From the NCBI GenBank assembly GCA_963556495.2, contig OY747714.1, positions 51,655,041-51,719,040 on the forward strand: a DNA stretch of 64,000 bases, written 5' to 3'. The stretch comes from Valencia hispanica (lineage: Eukaryota > Chordata > Actinopteri > Cyprinodontiformes > Valenciidae). The notes beneath the pieces are model-generated. The model ran no database searches. It worked only from the letters and a program-made list of their open reading frames with translations, and was not told where the DNA came from. Below, in pieces: positions 61,684 through 64,000 of this stretch. Every line of letters starts with the position of its first letter. The first letter of the stretch is position 1. A program made the translations under genes and the position numbers.

Positions 61684-63726
61684 CGCTTCCTCCTCCTCCC
61701 CTTCCTTCCTTCCTCCTCTTCCTTCCTTCCTTCCTGAATAAACGCATCAGTGCGTTTATTCAATCATAACTCACTAAATAATAAACTGATTTTCACTAGA
61801 TTTTGTTTCGAACAGCAAACATTTAGCTATGATACAGGACAGATGGTTTGATCTGTTCCTATATTCTGATTTACTTATAAAATGTATAAAAAACACACAC
61901 AATGCTATAAGATAGAGAAACAGAAAGTACAACTCAGCCATTTTAATAATTGATTCATATATACACAGTATAATTCATGTGAAATTTATATAGTCCTACT
62001 CTCAACAGTCTGTTGATCTGAACAGGAATGCACCACACAGTGTTCAGCCATCTTGAATTAACCGCTGCAGTTTTGGTGCCTGTAGATGGGAATACCTGTC
62101 CAAGATGGCGGCCGTATTTCTTCTCATCAAAGCAGCAAATGCGGCGTCTACTCATTATGTCTATGCTATCACCTCTGAGTTCCTCCTGACCTCTGACTTC
62201 CTCCTGACCTCTGACCTCTGTGTCTAGACGCTGTCCTTGTCTCTCTGCAGGTGAGCCCGGTGCCGTGTCATCGCCAGGGCCGCTTCTCCTGCGGACGGGC
62301 CTGTGGGCGCCCGCTGGCTTGCGGGAACCACAGCTGCAGCAGGGAGTGTCACCTGGTTACCGATGGTAACAAGGTGAGACAACCAGCTTTCTAGGTCCCG
62401 GTTGTTCTGGGTAGCAAGGGTGAGAACAGTCATAAACCGGGCGAAGCCCAGATTAACCAATCCCGTCTAACCGCAGTGCGAGGCGTGTGAAGACGGCTGC
62501 CATAAGCCCCGCCCCCCAGGCTGCCCACACGCGTGTCCCCGCCCCTGCCACCCCGAGGACTGCCCCCCCTGCAGCCAGATGATCCGCCAGCGCTGCCACT
62601 GCAGGATCAGCACGCTCTACCTGGAGTGCACGTCGGTGTCCACCGCAGGTTTCCATGGCAACGCGTGCTTCGTTTCTGTTGGCTGAACCGATCATGTGTC
62701 TCTGCAGGAAGGTGTCGTCCGCCGATGAGGAGACCAGGATCCGGCTGGGTTCCTGTGGCAACCAGTGTCCTAAAGAGGTAAACACAGCTCCCTCGGCGAG
62801 GCTTCTGATTGGCTCGTTACAAACTCACCACCTTGATTGAACTAGACCAGAAGGAGGCACTTCCTGTACTAGCAGACTTTCACAATAAGAGCCTGAGAGT
62901 CTTCAGCTTCCGGAGGACGAAAGTTCAGTCCTGGAGCTGCCAGAACCAGAACCTTCGGCCTGTACCGGGTTCTGTTGGTTCTGCCTCTGAATCGTCGTCT
63001 CTGATCTGTGTCTGTGTAGCTGAGCTGCGGCCATCGCTGTAAACAGGTGTGCCACCCAGGTGAGTGCGAGGAGAAGTGCCAGCAGAAGGTGAAGCTGCGG
63101 TGTCCCTGCAGGCGGATCAAGAAGGTAAACACACATCGACCTCCAGGTCCGGTTAGAACATCCTGGTTCTGGTGGGCAGAGTTTTATTAGACCTCATCAT
63201 GTGGAGCACGATTTATGCTTCATCCATCCCAGAATGATCAGCAGAGATGATTAACCTCCGTCTCTAAGGGAACCAGGCTTTAGTTACCGTGGTGTCCCTC
63301 AGGGCTGGTTCCTCAGTCCCAGTTTGTTCCCACTTTAATAACCACAGTTTTACTGGTCTCTAAAAACCCTCAGGCTAACAAAAGTATTTACCCCCCTTTA
63401 CTTTCTAACCACAAACATCTTGTTGTTAGTGGAAAGTGTTCAAACCAGATACCCTGAAACCCAGTAACACCAGCTGCCCCCAGAGGTTACCTGACCTAGT
63501 CCGGCTGTGATCAGTGGTTCCTCAGAGAACATCATAGAACATGAGGTTAATCGATCTGCTGAGCTTCAGTCCGCTTCATGATTGGAAGAAAACATCATGT
63601 GACCTTCTGCTGTCTGTAGAGCTATTGTTGTTGTCGTCTGTTCAGGAGGTGGTGTGTTCTCTGGCGACTCAGAGCGTCCTGGAGTGTGACCAAGTCTGCA
63701 GAGACCAGCAGACGAAGCTCTGCCAG
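48740..63726 (+). CDS. nfxl1: NF-X1-type zinc-finger protein (NFXL1), 3' end beyond window
   Basis: Twenty-two exons in phase: 48740-48893, 48973-49167, 51020-51129, 51856-51986, 52640-52684, 53104-53237, 53320-53405, 55250-55325, 55404-55501, 55789-55903, 56077-56201, 56285-56407, 57943-58033, 59841-59961, 60056-60212, 60286-60377, 61521-61542, 62251-62373, 62477-62631, 62708-62777, 63020-63124, 63646-63726 (803 residues so far; human about 911). The N-terminus [15 protein letters not shown] matches the human start. Next come an acidic tract ([12 protein letters not shown]), an RING/PHD-type finger ([24 protein letters not shown]) and about a dozen NF-X1 repeats of the CGH.C...CHPG.CPPC type. 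NF-X1 proteins are RING-linked nuclear or membrane-associated regulators. The C-terminal membrane helix expected in NFXL1 is off the edge. Exon 17 is only 22 nt. Confidence 0.93.
49240..50975 (+). repeat. 23-bp G-rich minisatellite in nfxl1 intron 2
   Basis: About 70 units of GCGACGATGTCAAGGGGCGGG plus TT, with TAAGGGGTCGGG and TCGGGGGGCGGG variants, some with an inserted GCGTT. Each unit carries one or two runs of three or more G on this strand. The array is interrupted at 50415-50497 by a copy of the exon 3 acceptor region. Open frames such as the 218-residue one are artefacts. Confidence 0.92.
50415..50497 (+). pseudogene. Displaced partial copy of nfxl1 exon 3 with its acceptor
   Basis: The sequence GATGCTGACCTCTGTCTTCC through CCCTGTGACCAG and the first about 40 bases of exon 3 recur here, 563 bases upstream of the real exon (51020). 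Changes include GCAGCG for GCGGCG and TCTAGT for TCGGGT. After GTACCTCAG the copy returns to minisatellite, so it lacks the rest of the exon and a donor. It is a duplicated, probably decoy, acceptor. Confidence 0.85.
51130..51855. other. nfxl1 intron 3
   Basis: The stretch around 51172-51240 (GTAGAAAAGTAATGACCCCC, ACCACCACCGTGTTTGACTG) resembles decayed dispersed fish repeat sequence; the rest is unremarkable. Confidence 0.4.
53660..54010. mobile_element. hAT-like non-autonomous remnant
   Basis: The phrase GTGGTCCCCAACCTCACAGACCGGTTT, then AATATTCACACGGATCCGCAGATAAATGC, resembles the terminal part of a hAT-type element widespread in vertebrates. Boundaries and family are from memory. Confidence 0.4.
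54390..55145. mobile_element. Pogo/Tigger-like non-autonomous DNA element
   Basis: The left end TACCGTATTTTTCGGACTAC and the reverse complement of the right end (near 55110-55145, TAGCGTAGTTTTTGGACGAT) are imperfect inverted repeats. Both ends carry the TTATATTCAGGTGCG-type subterminal repeats seen in a fish element. The centre holds broken coding traces ([10 protein letters not shown], then stops). The pogo link is from memory. Confidence 0.5.
56408..57942. other. nfxl1 intron 12, mostly minisatellite
   Basis: The first about 385 bases are unique; the remainder is the 25-bp array. The array ends about 50 bases before the exon 13 acceptor (57942). Confidence 0.7.
56795..57895 (+). repeat. 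25-bp minisatellite in nfxl1 intron 12
   Basis: About 44 copies of GTCTCTGTTAGTGAAGTTTA plus ACCGC, with AGCCGC, GGGAAG and TTAAG variants and an insertion variant GTGACGTTTTTGTGAAG that recurs at 57105, 57145, 57328 and 57488. Confidence 0.92.
58034..59840. other. nfxl1 intron 13
   Basis: Contains a (TGTG)n-rich tract near 58908-58950 and a 57-bp tandem at 59612-59812. No coding signal that I can support. Confidence 0.5.
59612..59812 (+). repeat. 57-bp tandem repeat, about 3.5 copies
   Basis: The unit includes TTCTGACGGTATCTTTTGGT, then TCTGTCGGGCCCGGTAGAA and CTTCCGGTACCTCTGGG. It ends about 28 bases before the exon 14 acceptor. Confidence 0.85.
60378..61520. other. nfxl1 intron 16
   Basis: Rich in GGTTCTG/CAGAACC words but without a fixed period. 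The open frames here overlap on both strands and have no domain. It leads to the 22-nt exon 17. Confidence 0.5.
61543..62250. other. nfxl1 intron 17 with polypyrimidine tract
   Basis: A CTTCCTCCTC-type homopyrimidine tract occupies about 61617-61735. The rest is AT-rich with no recognised element. Confidence 0.6.
61617..61735 (+). repeat. Homopyrimidine (CTTCCTCCT) tract
   Basis: Nearly pure C/T over about 118 bases, encoding false Arg/Lys-rich frames on the - strand. Confidence 0.9.
63125..63645. other. nfxl1 intron 21
   Basis: About 520 bases; a stretch near 63370-63480 resembles decayed dispersed repeat sequence. No other feature. Confidence 0.4.
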
Positions 63727-64000
63727 GTACACACACCTGTAGACACAGACCTGTAGACACACACACACACCTGTAGACACACACAACTGTTCTCACCTGT
63801 AGACACACACACACCTGTAGACACACACAACTGTTCTCACCTGTAGACACACACCTGTAGACACACCTATACACACACCTGTAGACACACACAACTGTTC
63901 TCACCTGTAGACACACACACACCTGTAGACACACACAACTGTTCTCACCTGTAGACACACACACACCTGTAGACACACACACACCTATAGACACACACCT
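63727..64000 (+). repeat. Minisatellite at right edge, nfxl1 intron 22
   Basis: Irregular copies of CACCTGTAGACACACACAAC plus TGTTCT and shorter CACCTGTAGACACA units begin right after the exon 22 donor and run off the window. This explains the cysteine/valine repeat in a false - strand frame. Confidence 0.85.

Noticed and set aside
61401..61763. Arg/Lys-rich 120-residue - strand frame
   Set aside because: Produced by the homopyrimidine tract at 61617-61735.

Overview
The window reads as nuclear genomic DNA of a teleost fish, most likely a percomorph. The evidence is long split genes with GT-AG introns, several decayed fish-type retrotransposon and DNA-transposon copies, a tRNA-derived SINE, and very abundant tandem repeats. 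I built exon models by eye from splice signals, reading-frame phase and remembered vertebrate homologues. No alignment was run.

Three protein-coding genes can be supported, all on the + strand. (1) At about 17.67-27.54 kb is a secreted ZP-domain glycoprotein of the uromodulin/alpha-tectorin-like group (17 coding exons, 816 residues). (2) At about 37.41-42.77 kb is cnga1, the rod-type cyclic-nucleotide-gated channel alpha subunit (14 coding exons, 685 residues, complete). (3) From 48.74 kb to beyond the right edge is nfxl1, an NF-X1-type zinc-finger protein (22 coding exons and 803 residues seen; the C-terminus is outside). From memory, the head-to-tail order cnga1 then nfxl1 is the same as in human 4p12, which supports both names. 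The three genes do not form a pathway; they are simply neighbours.

Layout. 0-1.8 kb: GC-rich sequence with no gene, probably an interspersed repeat. 1.84-2.26 kb: a long foldback (MITE-like) element. 2.3-7.5 kb: a nest of LINE fragments (L2-type reverse transcriptase in both orientations, and an APE-endonuclease LINE) around a roughly 540-bp duplicated block. 9.0-14.8 kb: four tandem arrays separated by unrecognised DNA. 14.9-17.2 kb: decayed DNA-transposon-like sequence and microsatellites. 17.7-27.9 kb: the ZP gene, whose introns carry an 18-bp array, a 2.2-kb 10-bp array, and a SINE inserted in a MITE-like element. 28-35.5 kb: a tetranucleotide cluster, then 18-bp, 24-bp and 38-bp minisatellites. 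A short segment at 29.96-30.5 kb has NRL/CRX-like motifs that could be a photoreceptor regulatory element for cnga1. 37.4-45 kb: cnga1 followed by a 1.9-kb array that may lie in its 3' UTR. 45-48.7 kb: a LINE fragment, a 237-bp GAA run and the nfxl1 promoter with a near-consensus ZNF143 site. 48.7-64 kb: nfxl1, with large arrays in introns 2 and 12.

Tandem repeats add up to about 18 kb, or 28% of the window, from the intervals listed. Most long open frames in the window are artefacts of stop-free repeat units. The observations most worth following are a small spliced-looking ORF with AT-rich codons inside cnga1 intron 5, a displaced copy of the nfxl1 exon 3 acceptor inside a minisatellite, the NRL/CRX cluster, and the SINE-in-MITE insertion with a perfect 13-bp target duplication.
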